DNA of 33,930 nt from Guillardia theta CCMP2712 (lineage: Eukaryota; Cryptophyceae; Pyrenomonadales; Geminigeraceae): NCBI RefSeq assembly GCF_000315625.1, contig NW_005434407.1, positions 19,825 through 53,754 on the forward strand, written 5' to 3'. Below, one piece after another: positions 25,021 to 33,866 of this stretch. Under the pieces are notes generated by a model that did no database searches, was not told where the DNA came from, and worked only from the letters and a program-made list of their open reading frames with translations. Each line of letters starts with the position of its first letter. Within the stretch, counting starts at the first letter, position 1. Made by a program: the position numbers and the translations under genes.

Positions 25021-25077
25021 CTACAAATCTTTTGTACATTCTTGAAAATTTAGATTCCTTCTATTGTGGTTGCATTT
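25021..25077 (-). pseudogene. 3'-end relic of a third Cys/His-repeat gene
   Basis: Reading leftward, 18 codons plus a stop match the shared C-terminus of the two Cys/His-repeat genes (CNHNRR, a degenerate middle, then EC-x-KDL and stop). Nothing upstream continues the frame. It lies 43 bases ahead of the start of copy A, the same arrangement as at 27850. It is what remains of a neighbouring tandem copy. Confidence 0.6.
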
Positions 25078-25137
25078 CTGGAGAGAAACAAAAGACACAA
25101 TGAATAAAAACGAATTTGTTGATGTAAGCTTTTCTAA

Positions 25138-25881
25138 TTAGAATTTATTGTACAAACCATTGATAATCCGAGTCTTATTATCGAATTCATTGAACAATTC
25201 ACGCAACATCTCTCTAAGCTTGATCAAATCAGTATTTTCAGTGAACTGATTCTTGAATTCCCGAAATTGGGTCATGAAGCTAGCATATATATCGGTCTCT
25301 TTCTTTATTTCGATGTTTTGATGCAACACATTGGTATAGTTATTTAGAAGGACTTGTTGATGCTCTGGAAATTTTAGATCATTCCTCATTGTCTCTATCC
25401 ATCTGTGCATATCTTCAAGATCCTTTTCTTTATTCACCAATATATAATTCAAAGCAACTATCTCATTCTGAAGTTTTATATTATTCTCTTGAATGTTATA
25501 GATGTTGTTATCTACTAGAGATTGCGATTCAGATGCTCGAAATCTCTTATTTGTATCGTTATTATCATCTTCTGTTTTAAATCTCTTATGGAACCTATCT
25601 TTTATCTCTTGGACAGCTTGTTTTGTCGAGAAATGTGTATAATCACAATATCTGTTCTTGCACAACTCTTGATCACGGCATGGTTTATGTTTCTTGCTGC
25701 ACTTTGTTGGACAATGATATCCAAATTCACATTCACCACGCCGTTGTCTACGGATCCTATCAATCTCTGCTTCATCGTGTGAGAACCTGCACTTATCAGA
25801 TTGACAACCAAAATGATTTACACGGTACCAACAATATGTTGAAAAGTCCATTGTAAGTTGGATAAGAGATATGAAACGCAT
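25138..25881 (-). CDS. CCCH-type zinc finger protein with coiled coil
   Basis: The N-terminal 85 residues hold three CCCH motifs: C17-x8-C26-x4-C31-x3-H35, C51-x5-C57-x3-C61-x3-H65 and C68-x5-C74-x4-C79-x3-H83. The first matches the classical RNA-binding spacing; the others are shorter. A basic segment follows (KDRFHKRFK), then a long helical region (about 115-240) likely to be coiled coil. The most likely role is RNA binding, affecting host or viral mRNA. An internal ATG at 25851 (MDFSTYCWYR) would remove ten residues without touching the fingers and may be the real start. Its terminator side borders the Cys/His-repeat relic. Confidence 0.7.
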   Translation of the reverse strand: MRFISLIQLTMDFSTYCWYRVNHFGCQSDKCRFSHDEAEIDRIRRQRRGECEFGYHCPTKCSKKHKPCRDQELCKNRYCDYTHFSTKQAVQEIKDRFHKRFKTEDDNNDTNKRFRASESQSLVDNNIYNIQENNIKLQNEIVALNYILVNKEKDLEDMHRWIETMRNDLKFPEHQQVLLNNYTNVLHQNIEIKKETDIYASFMTQFREFKNQFTENTDLIKLREMLRELFNEFDNKTRIINGLYNKF

Positions 25882-25950
25882 TCATTTTTGAAGCAAATTG
25901 TCAAATTTTGTGTAAGGATCCCACGTTGATCAATATTGAGATACACATAA

Positions 25951-26240
25951 AGAGATATCGAAATTCAAAGAGAATTTTACAAAACAAAGGATCTTGTTGA
26001 GAGATATCTTAGCAATCTAAACATCAAAACTCTTGATATTTCAGATTATGAGAGAAACATAAAACACCTGAATGCAAATCCCATAACAAAATCAGTAATC
26101 ATATTATATCTGATATGCAAGGATAAAAACAAACACTTCATCACATATACAAGATGGTTGGTGCAAGCACGAAATATGTAAGACCAATATTAATCAACAT
26201 TTCAACATATATTGAAGAATTTGAAACAAAAATGAGATAG
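25951..26240 (+). pseudogene. Fragment of an unidentified gene, no start and frameshifted
   Basis: A coding-like frame of 76 codons (25951-26181) begins directly after a stop codon and has no ATG near its start. It has protein character, with segments such as REFYKTKDLVERYLSNL and NANPITKSVIILYLICK. Near 26172-26178 the sense passes to the -1 frame, which runs to a TAG at 26238-26240 (RPILINISTYIEEFETKM). I take this as the decayed 3' part of a gene; the region 25882-25950 shows nothing further. The family is not recognised. Confidence 0.5.
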
Positions 26241-26268
26241 TGTGATGGCGTAGCAATCACCACAAATA

Positions 26269-27045
26269 ATGTTGCATTGGCATAATGACTATGAACAAGT
26301 GATAGAAGTCCTAGATAGAACAATTCCACAATTCCCAACAGATGTTTTAGATAAGATCAAGAATTATCTGCATGCATATTATTGTTGTACATCATACATT
26401 CCAAATTTCAACAAATCTTTCAAATATAACAATAAAACGACAGCAATCGGTGGATGCAATCCAAATGCCATAAGAGATATTATAAATAATGCAATAGAAG
26501 TTGTGGATAATTCATCAGCTATATCAATTCGGTTTGTGATTCTAGCAACCTTGAAAAGTTTAAATTCTAACAACAAGAAAATAAGAATTCTATTTGATGA
26601 TATTGATTATATTATAGAATCAAACTTTGATGATAATTTGTATGATCATAATGATGATTATAATGAATTCTATGAGAAATACAATGAGATGCACAGATTG
26701 CTATATGACTCTGCTAGATTGATAATATGCAGCAGCATATTTATATGGTTTGCATCAAAAAAGCATGATAGTTTAAATCATTATTTTAGAAAGTTGTACA
26801 ATCATATTCATTTATTTAAACTTATAATATATGAAATAAATCTATCACATAGAAGGATTTGGCCACAAAAAGAATCTCTATTTAAACCAGAAGACAATCT
26901 GGATTGCTTTAGATTGAATATGTTCATCTTTCGTTCATGTGGATTAAAAGATCAACCTACATATAATCCTCTAGTGGATATAGATATTGATTATAATATG
27001 TATGTAGAAGATTTGGAGAATGACATCAAGAATATTCAAGAATAA
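26269..27045 (+). CDS. Hypothetical protein
   Basis: The 258-residue protein is soluble, mostly helical and rich in Asn, Asp, Tyr and Ile. The N-terminal part has LDRTIPQFPTDVLDKIKNYL, a pattern that resembles F-box-like or BTB-box helices at the start of NCLDV accessory proteins, though too weak to call. There is a strongly acidic stretch (NFDDNLYDHNDDYNEFYEKY) in the middle and an acidic C-terminus. It stands among decaying genes but is itself intact. I cannot assign a function. Confidence 0.55.
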   Translation: MLHWHNDYEQVIEVLDRTIPQFPTDVLDKIKNYLHAYYCCTSYIPNFNKSFKYNNKTTAIGGCNPNAIRDIINNAIEVVDNSSAISIRFVILATLKSLNSNNKKIRILFDDIDYIIESNFDDNLYDHNDDYNEFYEKYNEMHRLLYDSARLIICSSIFIWFASKKHDSLNHYFRKLYNHIHLFKLIIYEINLSHRRIWPQKESLFKPEDNLDCFRLNMFIFRSCGLKDQPTYNPLVDIDIDYNMYVEDLENDIKNIQE

Positions 27046-27200
27046 GATTCCAAGATCTCCTAAAACTATTTTTACTATCCGTTTCAAGTTTATTGGTATT
27101 TGTAGTATTATATAAATGTTTTGTATTCATCAGATCTTCTTATTTTAATATATGTCATCTACATTCTCATTTATTGAATAAAATAGGATATTTATTTTTA

Positions 27201-27806
27201 CTACAAATCTCTTATGCATTCTTCACAGTCTAGCCTTCTTCTCTTGTGGCAGCATTGTTCATCGATCTTGCAGTCCTTACAAATACACCTCCGCTTGTTG
27301 TGGATGCAGATTGAACCACCACCACACTCCTTGCATTGACTCTTTCGCCTGTTGTGCTGACATATGGAGCCACCTCCACACTCCTTGCATGTGCTTCTTA
27401 GTCTATTGTGTGGGCATATAGAGCCAGCTCCACACTCCTTGCATTGATGCTTTCTTTTATTGTGCGGACATATATATCTTGTTTCGCCATCTCCACACTC
27501 CTTGCATCGACTTCTTCTTCTGTTGTGCTTGCATATAGAGCCACCTCCACACTCCTTGCATCGACTTCTTCTTTTGTTGTGCTTGCATATAGAGCCACCA
27601 CCACACTCCTTGCATTGACTTCGTGTTATGTTGTGCTGACATATAGCGCTACCACCACACTCCTTGCATAGACTTTTTCTTATGTTGTGCTGACATATAG
27701 AGCCACCACCACACTCCTTACATATGCTTCTTACTCTGTTGTGAATACAATATCTCTTACAGGTATTACATTCACTCTTGGTTCGATTGTGTTTACAGAT
27801 ATCCAT
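27201..27806 (-). CDS. Cys/His-repeat protein (CKECGG-x-xICxHN repeats), copy B
   Basis: The 201-residue protein has about ten units of the same 18-residue Cys/His repeat as copy A at 24331, with the C-x2-C-x5-C-x-H-N-x5-C pattern. One unit carries an insertion (CGDGETRYICPHN). Its start (MDICKHNRTKSECNTCKRYC) and end (QCCHKRRRLDCEECIRDL) are close to those of copy A, so the two are paralogs that have exchanged or lost internal units independently. The flanks are also similar on both sides. Zinc binding is likely; the role is unknown. Repeats nearly identical in DNA (27500-27600) indicate recent unit duplication. Confidence 0.75.
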   Translation of the reverse strand: MDICKHNRTKSECNTCKRYCIHNRVRSICKECGGGSICQHNIRKSLCKECGGSAICQHNITRSQCKECGGGSICKHNKRRSRCKECGGGSICKHNRRRSRCKECGDGETRYICPHNKRKHQCKECGAGSICPHNRLRSTCKECGGGSICQHNRRKSQCKECGGGSICIHNKRRCICKDCKIDEQCCHKRRRLDCEECIRDL

Positions 27807-27849
27807 GATGTAATGTTTGATTAATAAAATCAGAGGATATTCATTTTTG

Positions 27850-27876
27850 CTACAATTATCTTATGAATTGTTGAAA
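27850..27876 (-). pseudogene. 3'-end relic next to Cys/His-repeat copy B
   Basis: Nine leftward codons align with the last codons of the Cys/His-repeat genes (ECIRDL and stop), with Cys codons lost and an extra stop. The spacing to the start of copy B (43 bases) equals that of the better-kept relic at 25021. It is too short to be certain alone, but the flank likeness supports it. The rest of 27877-28155 contains no gene I can see. Confidence 0.4.
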
Positions 27877-28155
27877 GGGATATAAGAATATGGCTTATAA
27901 AAATAATTGACGCCGGTTTTGAAAGGCCTAGTTAGGGCTTGCATATAAAAACCCAAAAAGTATTGACATATCATACCTACATTTGCTTTACCAGATAATA
28001 TTAGAGTAGTTTCATTTACTAAAATTCTATTCAAGAACACTTTACATAATTGTTATGCAAAAATCATTATCTAGGCATATTTAATGTATAAAATTATAAT
28101 TGCAAGCTGCTAAAAATGATACTTCAACTCTGTTATAACAAATAATTCAAGTGAG

Positions 28156-29333
28156 ATGAGTTACACACTGTCGCCTCTAGTTGATGAAACCAAGCTTAAG
28201 ATCGAGGGTCTCTGTTTGAACGATAATCCAAAGGCAATGATTATTGTGAAGAATAGGATTAAACAGATGACCGATAAGGCTTGGAGATATCTATCAGGCA
28301 ACAACAATGCTGCTGACATCCTTGTTGAGAACATCGATAGGGTTGATTTCAATGCTCTAAAGAATACCAAGATCTATGCCAAGATCGTCAAGCACAAGCC
28401 TGATATGATTGACTGGTCTGTCCTCTCATCAAAGGATGATGAGGACGCCATCCAACTGTTGAGGGATAACCTTGACAAGGTTGATTGGAGGGTCCTTTCT
28501 GCCAACAAGGGTGCCATCGACATCTTGAAGGACAACCTTGATAATGTATATTGGAGTGAGTTGTCAAAGAATGAGAATGCCATCGAGATCTTGAAGGCAA
28601 AACCCGATAAGGTGGTCCATGACTCTCTATGGTTTAACAACAACCCCGAGGCAGCAGATATCTTAGACGTATCAAGGTGTGATCCAGTGCCCCCTCTGAC
28701 CATCAACAACTTTCTAAAGAGGTTAGACCAAGAGAGATACTCTAGATTTATGGAGGACAATGCATCGATCATATCGGAGAAAATCGATCATCTAGAATGG
28801 CTTGATGAGATATGTCTGGATTTGTTAAACATTATTGTAGAGAAGAAAAAGATCTTATCGAGGAGAATGCGTGGAATGAGATCTGCATGAATCCATTTGC
28901 CGAAAAGATTGTAAAGGACAACATGGATAATATTGAATGGAATGGAATCAGTTACAATAAGAGCGATTGGGCCTATGATCTGCTTATGGAGAACAAGAAA
29001 AATATTGTTTATAGTGGAGTGCTAAACAATAGCAATCCTAGATGGTCCGATACAATCAAGAAGATTCTTCATCGAAATTATGAAGATGCAATTATTGTTA
29101 TGATCAAGGCTGGAGACGAAAACTGGAAATTGAAATTGATATCAAATGAAGAAACAAGCAATATATTGGCTCAATACTATAATATAGAGGACTTCCATCA
29201 AGAGCTGCATGATGCTTTAAGTACCTTTGTCAAGGATATAAAAAAGACAGAGGAGATTGAATTCCTCAAGACACATCTAAAAATAAAGCTATTCTACAAG
29301 TATATCAGCAGATGTCCAGCTATCTTTCAATAG
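28156..29333 (+). CDS. Trp/Leu-Ser repeat protein, split by a frameshift
   Basis: Two frames form one repeat protein. The first (28156-28890, 244 residues) has about five units of 20-24 residues like DKVDWRVLSANKGAIDILKD, in which W-x-x-LS-x-N and AI-x-(I/L)L recur. The second (28812-29333, stop at 29331) carries on with NIEWNGISYNK and further degenerate units, then a non-repeat tail. Continuity of the repeat shows a -1 shift at the A-run 28846-28850 (GAAAAAG). After it, the first frame runs on for only about 12 meaningless codons. Repeats of this kind are common in large DNA viruses, but their role is unknown. The base composition of the first half is richer in GC than its neighbours. Confidence 0.65.
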
Positions 29334-29503
29334 AAATAGTGTTGCAAAAAAATTATTGTATCTTATAATTTTTATTCAATGAGTTGTTAGAAGCTTACAT
29401 TCAAAACCAAATAAGTCTTAGCAGATTATACCAACATTGCCTTGAGAAGAAGTCCATTACAAGAAAATATTAAAAATGTTATGATTTTGTTTTTTTGAGA
29501 GAT

Positions 29504-29998
29504 TTATGGATGTTTTTGAAACAAGAATTCCAAAGCGCAGTCATCTCGCAATATCTCATGCACATCATCCCTAGTTATTGTGGTTTCATGTTTATCAGCA
29601 ATCAGATCATAGACCATCATCATTGTATATTCATACAAATACTCCATCACCTTTGTCAAGTATATTATGCTCTCTCTTGACATCTCCTCTTTGAATCCAG
29701 CCGACTTGAATATGTTCTGTGTCTCCTTCCAGCTCAACCTGACTCGGTGGTTACCTTTCTCCATCTCCTGCCATGCGCACGCAACGACATGATCGCAAGT
29801 GATGTCTATTGTGATGCTCCGCAAATATGTGTGAAGTGCATCAATGGTACAATCCTTGTTCTCATTCAAGTATTTTACAATCCTCTTTACAAATTTCTCG
29901 TAGATCATATCATTCAGGTATTGAAAGGCTGTGTCAGTAATATCTGCGTCAAATGTGACACCCTTGATCACATTGTAGATAGATACGATTGAGTGCAT
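29504..29998 (-). CDS. Histone H2B-H2A doublet
   Basis: The 164-residue protein is two fused histone folds with almost no linker. Residues 4-80 follow H2B: SIYNVIKGVTFDADITDTAF, the long helix LNDMIYEKFVKRIVKYL, loop NKDCTI, and a C-terminal helix. Residues 88-162 follow H2A: SRESIIYLTKVMEYLYEY, loop HETTITRDDVHEILRDD, ending LEFLF. The YLTKVMEYL helix is the clearest mark, corresponding to YLaaVLEYL in H2A. H2B-H2A fusions in this order are known in Marseilleviridae, where they form nucleosomes with an H4-H3 fusion. Basic tails are absent. In the H2A half, several acidic-patch positions seem replaced (Tyr124, Met127, Cys154, Ala155). The gene is divergent from the zinc-binding protein at 30150. 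Confidence 0.75.
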   Translation of the reverse strand: MHSIVSIYNVIKGVTFDADITDTAFQYLNDMIYEKFVKRIVKYLNENKDCTIDALHTYLRSITIDITCDHVVACAWQEMEKGNHRVRLSWKETQNIFKSAGFKEEMSRESIIYLTKVMEYLYEYTMMMVYDLIADKHETTITRDDVHEILRDDCALEFLFQKHP

Positions 29999-30149
29999 TG
30001 TGTTGTGCTTTAAAAAATATCACTATAGCACAATCATTTTTTGAACTGGAATCTGTAAATGTCGACACATTATCAGGATGCATAGTCACACACATATTCA
30101 TAATAAAAAATGATGCATTATATTTAGTTGTGTGATTATCACCCATACA

Positions 30150-30734
30150 ATGAACCAACAGAGTATGAATGCGATGCTCCATAAAAAACAGTTTGACAAG
30201 ATCTGGTCAATGAAGAACAAGAAAAAGAACCCCGAGAAGATCCGTGCGTTCATGTCCTCGCAATTTGGTAAAGATCCTCTTCATGACATCCTTATCCAGA
30301 CTGCAGATGATACACAAAAATGCAGGGAGATTGTGTACAAATTCATCAAAGGAAAGGATATCAATTATTGCAATACACTTGAGATCGATAATAATTCGAT
30401 AGTGATCTTGAATCAGATTTCTTCGATCCGTGAGTATCTGAAGATGATTACTGCTTGCAAATTGCCAATGGATGAAAATAATCTAAAAAAAGTCTTCTTG
30501 AACAACACAGTCAATTTCATATTGACAGATATGAATGCAATCATCGATAACCCTAGTATTCTTGAGGAATTCTTCGACAATAAGATAACAGAAGAGACGT
30601 TTAAATGCAATATATGTGGAAAAACCAATATTAAGAAGAATGGATTGAAATCTTTATATAAAGCCGTGTATAAGGATGGTTCTGAAAAACATGTATGCGA
30701 GGAATGTATCTTGAACCACAAATTAGAGGTCTAA
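30150..30734 (+). CDS. Zinc-binding protein of unknown function
   Basis: The first ATG (30150) gives 194 residues; the frame extends to a GTG at 30132. The first 150 residues are helical and basic at the N-terminus (HKKQFDKIWSMKNKKKNPEK). The C-terminus has a four-cysteine site, CNICGKTN near 153-160 and VCEECI near 182-187, about 25 residues apart, likely a treble-clef or ribbon zinc module. The helical body followed by a zinc knuckle vaguely recalls transcription elongation factors, but the usual acidic TFIIS hairpin is not present. It shares the 29999-30149 spacer with the histone doublet. Confidence 0.55.
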   Translation: MNQQSMNAMLHKKQFDKIWSMKNKKKNPEKIRAFMSSQFGKDPLHDILIQTADDTQKCREIVYKFIKGKDINYCNTLEIDNNSIVILNQISSIREYLKMITACKLPMDENNLKKVFLNNTVNFILTDMNAIIDNPSILEEFFDNKITEETFKCNICGKTNIKKNGLKSLYKAVYKDGSEKHVCEECILNHKLEV

Positions 30735-31044
30735 GATAAGCCTGATGTACAATAGTATGCATCCAAATATTTTTATTATCTTTCAACCATCAATGCTAAA
30801 AAAGAGATATATATGTCTAATGCATATGAAAAAAAGTTGATAAAAGATGGTAAAGGATAAAGATTATTAAGCTATATAAAAGGGAAATATATTTTAGAAT
30901 CTTCTTCCATGTTGTTTACAACTATATATAGGAATTGTTTATGTGATGTGGATCTAATATATGCAACAATGGATTTGTATGATATGATGGGGGATGTTTT
31001 TAGTTACAATAGTAAAAAAATAGATGAACAGATTTGCTATTTTG
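30735..31044. other. Intergenic region, AT-rich, partly repeated downstream
   Basis: No supported gene. A stretch near 30978-31022 (GATATGATGG, then TTACAATAGTAAAA) recurs in altered form at about 31860-31903. A 55-codon frame at 30909-31076 is probably chance. Confidence 0.4.
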
Positions 31045-31494
31045 TTATGGTGAAGGTTGATGGTAAGGCCTTATAGATATAGGGAGAACCTCCTTGAAGG
31101 TAATAACCTCTTGATGACCAGAATTAGTACCAATATACTCATCCTCTTGTTCACATTGAGCAAGCAACGGTAGATCACCTAGCATATCGATATACAAGTT
31201 ATAGATATGTATCCTATCTAATCTGATGTTCTCTTTGAGAAGACAGAGTATCTTTTTCTTTTCACAACATATGCGGGTCTTCCATCCGTGATTGTCATCT
31301 TGTTCTGGACGGCAATATTGCTCATAATACTCAAACACATATAGATTGTTAGGTGTTTGCCTCATCTTAGATAGTGTATCCATTATATCCTTGAATTCTT
31401 TGTCGGTAAGCTTCTCCTTGCAAGCAAATACTTGATCACTAAGTGAATCGATATATTCCATTGTGTTTACACATTGAAATGTTAATTCAATCAT
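31045..31494 (-). CDS. Hypothetical protein
   Basis: The 149-residue protein begins MIELTFQCVNTMEYIDSL and has a helical first half, a cluster of Cys residues (YCRPEQDD then TRICCEKKKILC) that does not form a standard zinc motif, and a proline-containing end. No signal peptide or membrane segment is evident. It is the first of three leftward genes near the right end, each preceded by a long spacer. I do not recognise the family. Confidence 0.5.
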   Translation of the reverse strand: MIELTFQCVNTMEYIDSLSDQVFACKEKLTDKEFKDIMDTLSKMRQTPNNLYVFEYYEQYCRPEQDDNHGWKTRICCEKKKILCLLKENIRLDRIHIYNLYIDMLGDLPLLAQCEQEDEYIGTNSGHQEVITFKEVLPISIRPYHQPSP

Positions 31495-31936
31495 TTTTAT
31501 CTGGGAGAGCGCCCCGGACGAGCGTTAAGACAGAGGTAAGGCCTATATATCAGACATACACAATACCTCGTACAAGATCCATATGTAACTCTCTATGACT
31601 GCTTATTGAGCATTTATACAAGCATGTTGTAATATGTTGGATAATGACAATGGATTTGTATATGATATGAAGATAGATATATAGAGGTGTCATATCAAGT
31701 ATTGTACGTAGTCGTGTGAAGGGCCGGAGTCATGACGCTACCTTATAATTGAATTGAATTGATTGTTCACAAAATTAGAACATCGCTGTTATTGATAACT
31801 AAAAGAAGGGGTTTGTTTGTTTATAGGAAGTAAATAGTGGGTATTGCAAGATGTAAGATATGATGGCTTGATGTAGTTTTTATTTATAATAGTAAAAGGT
31901 GTGATATGGGGTTTTGTGAAGGACCCCTCTTAAGCT
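31495..31936. other. Long intergenic spacer with repeated blocks
   Basis: No gene is supported in these 442 bases. A block at about 31690-31722 (CATATCAAGTATTGTACGTAGTCGTGTGAA) resembles 33358-33390 (CATATGGGTATTGTACAGAGTACGTGTGAA). TCTTAAGC and related words also appear near 31930 and again at 33390 and 33893. Both this spacer and the next large one lie upstream of a leftward gene, so shared regulatory sequence is possible. Confidence 0.4.
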
Positions 31937-32917
31937 TTAAGACGGAATGAGATGATGCTGTTGATAGTAATCGTGATATCGATCATAGATGCATAGGTGT
32001 TGATATGCGGTCTCCTCCTTGCATATATCGAATTCATAGAATAGAGGATTGATATTCTCAACCATATCATAGTATATATAGGGATGTATCTTGGTATAGC
32101 ATTTCAATTTTTCATTCTGTCTAGGATAATGAGCATAAGTCAATTCAAAGGATCTCAGAAGCCATAATTCCAAGAAGATATCAGCTTCAATCCAAAACTT
32201 GTACTTGTTCTTCTTAGATATCAAAAGGATGCACTCCTTGTATTTCTCATCATATAGAACTGGCTTGAAACCATATTTATGGACATCTTTATCGGATACA
32301 CAATATATGAAGAACTCTTCTTGATCCTGCAAGTAAGTGACATTCTTGAGTTTCTTAGTATGAACCCTCTTGATAGTATCAATATCAACATTACGAGTAA
32401 GGATGTACAATTCACGATGACCTAGACGATTGAATGTATGGAACTTGAAGCAACTATCCGGTAACCATAGTTTATAAGGGAGAGATTGTATGTATGGGTC
32501 TTGAGAGAGTTCAAAATAATCCCATAATCTTCTATCATGAGACTTCTTGAAGAAGCAGAATTGTATCCGATAGAGCTCATTGATATGGCCATAGAGGGTG
32601 TGTCTGAGTTGTATGATACGTGTCTTTTGTTGTTTAAGGAGAGGATGGGGCTGATCAAAACACTTCCAATCAGGAAAAAGAAAGGTAAGGTCTGAAGAGA
32701 ATTGGATAGTAAGGATAATAAGATCGTGCAAGGAGAGTTCGATGTAATGTGGATGTAATATATCATATCTGAAATAGAGATAATTGAGAATGGCGTGAGT
32801 GGGATTATTGAAAGACCTGATATGGTTGGAGATGAGTTGGTACAATTTAGAGACAAGCTTATACTTATGTTTGATGTTATTCAAGATATCATCATGTAGG
32901 ACAGATAGATCAATCAT
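31937..32917 (-). CDS. Hypothetical protein, possible F-box-like N-terminus
   Basis: The 326-residue protein starts MIDLSVLHDDILNNIKHKY, followed by LVSKLYQLISNHI. This L-x-x-DIL-x-NI, then helix pattern resembles degenerate F-box starts in NCLDV accessory proteins but lacks the usual Pro. The remainder is rich in His, Tyr, Phe, Leu and Ile, without clear repeats, and ends in a run of Tyr/His (DRYHDYYQQHHLIPS). I see no catalytic motif. The gene is intact and long, so it is probably real, but its function is unknown. Confidence 0.5.
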   Translation of the reverse strand: MIDLSVLHDDILNNIKHKYKLVSKLYQLISNHIRSFNNPTHAILNYLYFRYDILHPHYIELSLHDLIILTIQFSSDLTFLFPDWKCFDQPHPLLKQQKTRIIQLRHTLYGHINELYRIQFCFFKKSHDRRLWDYFELSQDPYIQSLPYKLWLPDSCFKFHTFNRLGHRELYILTRNVDIDTIKRVHTKKLKNVTYLQDQEEFFIYCVSDKDVHKYGFKPVLYDEKYKECILLISKKNKYKFWIEADIFLELWLLRSFELTYAHYPRQNEKLKCYTKIHPYIYYDMVENINPLFYEFDICKEETAYQHLCIYDRYHDYYQQHHLIPS

Positions 32918-33440
32918 TTGCTATTGGAATATATGAAAGATATACTTATATTGAAGATGGTATTTATATCAATGATAAAAATTAATATGAGGTCGGTAAG
33001 GGATATAGGATGTCTCCACCTCTCCCTAAGGATTTTTTATTGTTGATGTATATGTTTTGTGTAGAATAAGTGGAAGCTGTTATTAAGCCGTCAGGACAGG
33101 GGGAAGCAGTACTTCTTCAAGCCCAACTCAATGATAATCCTTAAATGTGTGTGTTATCATTAGATGGAGTAGATGTTTCTTTCAGAAAACGATGGGTCGG
33201 ATAAAACACCGAAATAAGTCGTCCAACACAATATAAGGTACAATATCTATATGATGCTCTCTATATAAACTTTTTACGACTTATAGAGAGATGTTGAATA
33301 TATGATTTTATGATTTCAACATAGTTGTATAATGATATAAAGAATGACATAGAGATATCATATGGGTATTGTACAGAGTACGTGTGAAATTGTTCTTAAG
33401 CCTTATTAATCATGAGAGCTTGAAGGGAAAAACAAGACTC
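32918..33440. other. Long intergenic spacer
   Basis: No gene is supported in these 523 bases. It shares the CATAT...TATTGTAC...ACGTGTGAA block with 31690-31722, and GAAATTGTTCTTAAGC at 33387-33402 is repeated at 33881-33896. Short AT-rich TATA-like words (CTATATAAAC near 33261) are present. Confidence 0.4.
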
Positions 33441-33866
33441 TTATGAGGAGATATTCTGTAAGAGTTTCTGTTGTTGATATTTTTCACGCCTCTTGCGGTT
33501 GATCTCATCCTTGTTCTGATGGTACCAATTCAATGAGGCTTGAGAATGATATATGCGATATTGTTGCATTTGTTCGGGAGTGAATTTTTGGATGCGTTCC
33601 TTGTTGTATTCATTCAACCTCTGTTTTTCTTCAGGTGACATATTGTGATATCTTTGAAGATTTGTATGATGGACCTGTTGGTACTCTCGTTGATATCTTC
33701 GTTGATAGTTCCGCTGATATTCAATCTTTTTTTCAGGCCAATAAGTCTTTTGATATTCCTTTTGATATTCCCTTTGGTAGTTCCGTTGATATTCCTTTCT
33801 TTTGAGTTTCTTCAATTCATCAGGTGACAACTCACTTAGGGTGGTAATAGAAGAAGGGTTCTCCAT
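33441..33866 (-). CDS. Low-complexity Tyr/Gln/Arg-rich protein
   Basis: The 141-residue protein has about nine copies of a four-residue unit YQ(R/K)(N/E/R) in residues 27-65 (for example EYQRNYQREYQKEYQ). A second half follows with MSPEEKQRLNEYNKERIQKF and a repeated F/M-(T/S)PE-x-(K/M)QQ motif. It is strongly basic, charged and probably helical or disordered. Similar Y-x-x-x-Y arrays with (E/K)R occur in DNA-binding viral and plasmid proteins, but nothing specific can be claimed. DNA repeats of 12 bases underlie the array. Confidence 0.5.
   Translation of the reverse strand: MENPSSITTLSELSPDELKKLKRKEYQRNYQREYQKEYQKTYWPEKKIEYQRNYQRRYQREYQQVHHTNLQRYHNMSPEEKQRLNEYNKERIQKFTPEQMQQYRIYHSQASLNWYHQNKDEINRKRREKYQQQKLLQNISS

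Noticed and set aside
27408-27671. Frames opposite or out of register with the Cys/His-repeat genes
   Set aside because: They repeat only because the underlying DNA repeats; the Cys/His spacing is found in one frame only.
24331-27806. CRISPR-like array suggested by regular 54-base repeats
   Set aside because: The repeats are coding, in frame and encode Cys/His units; there are no unique spacers or cas genes.
30909-31076. 55-codon rightward frame
   Set aside because: It overlaps the end of a convergent gene, and the related block near 31860 is not open in any matching frame, so it is probably spacer DNA.
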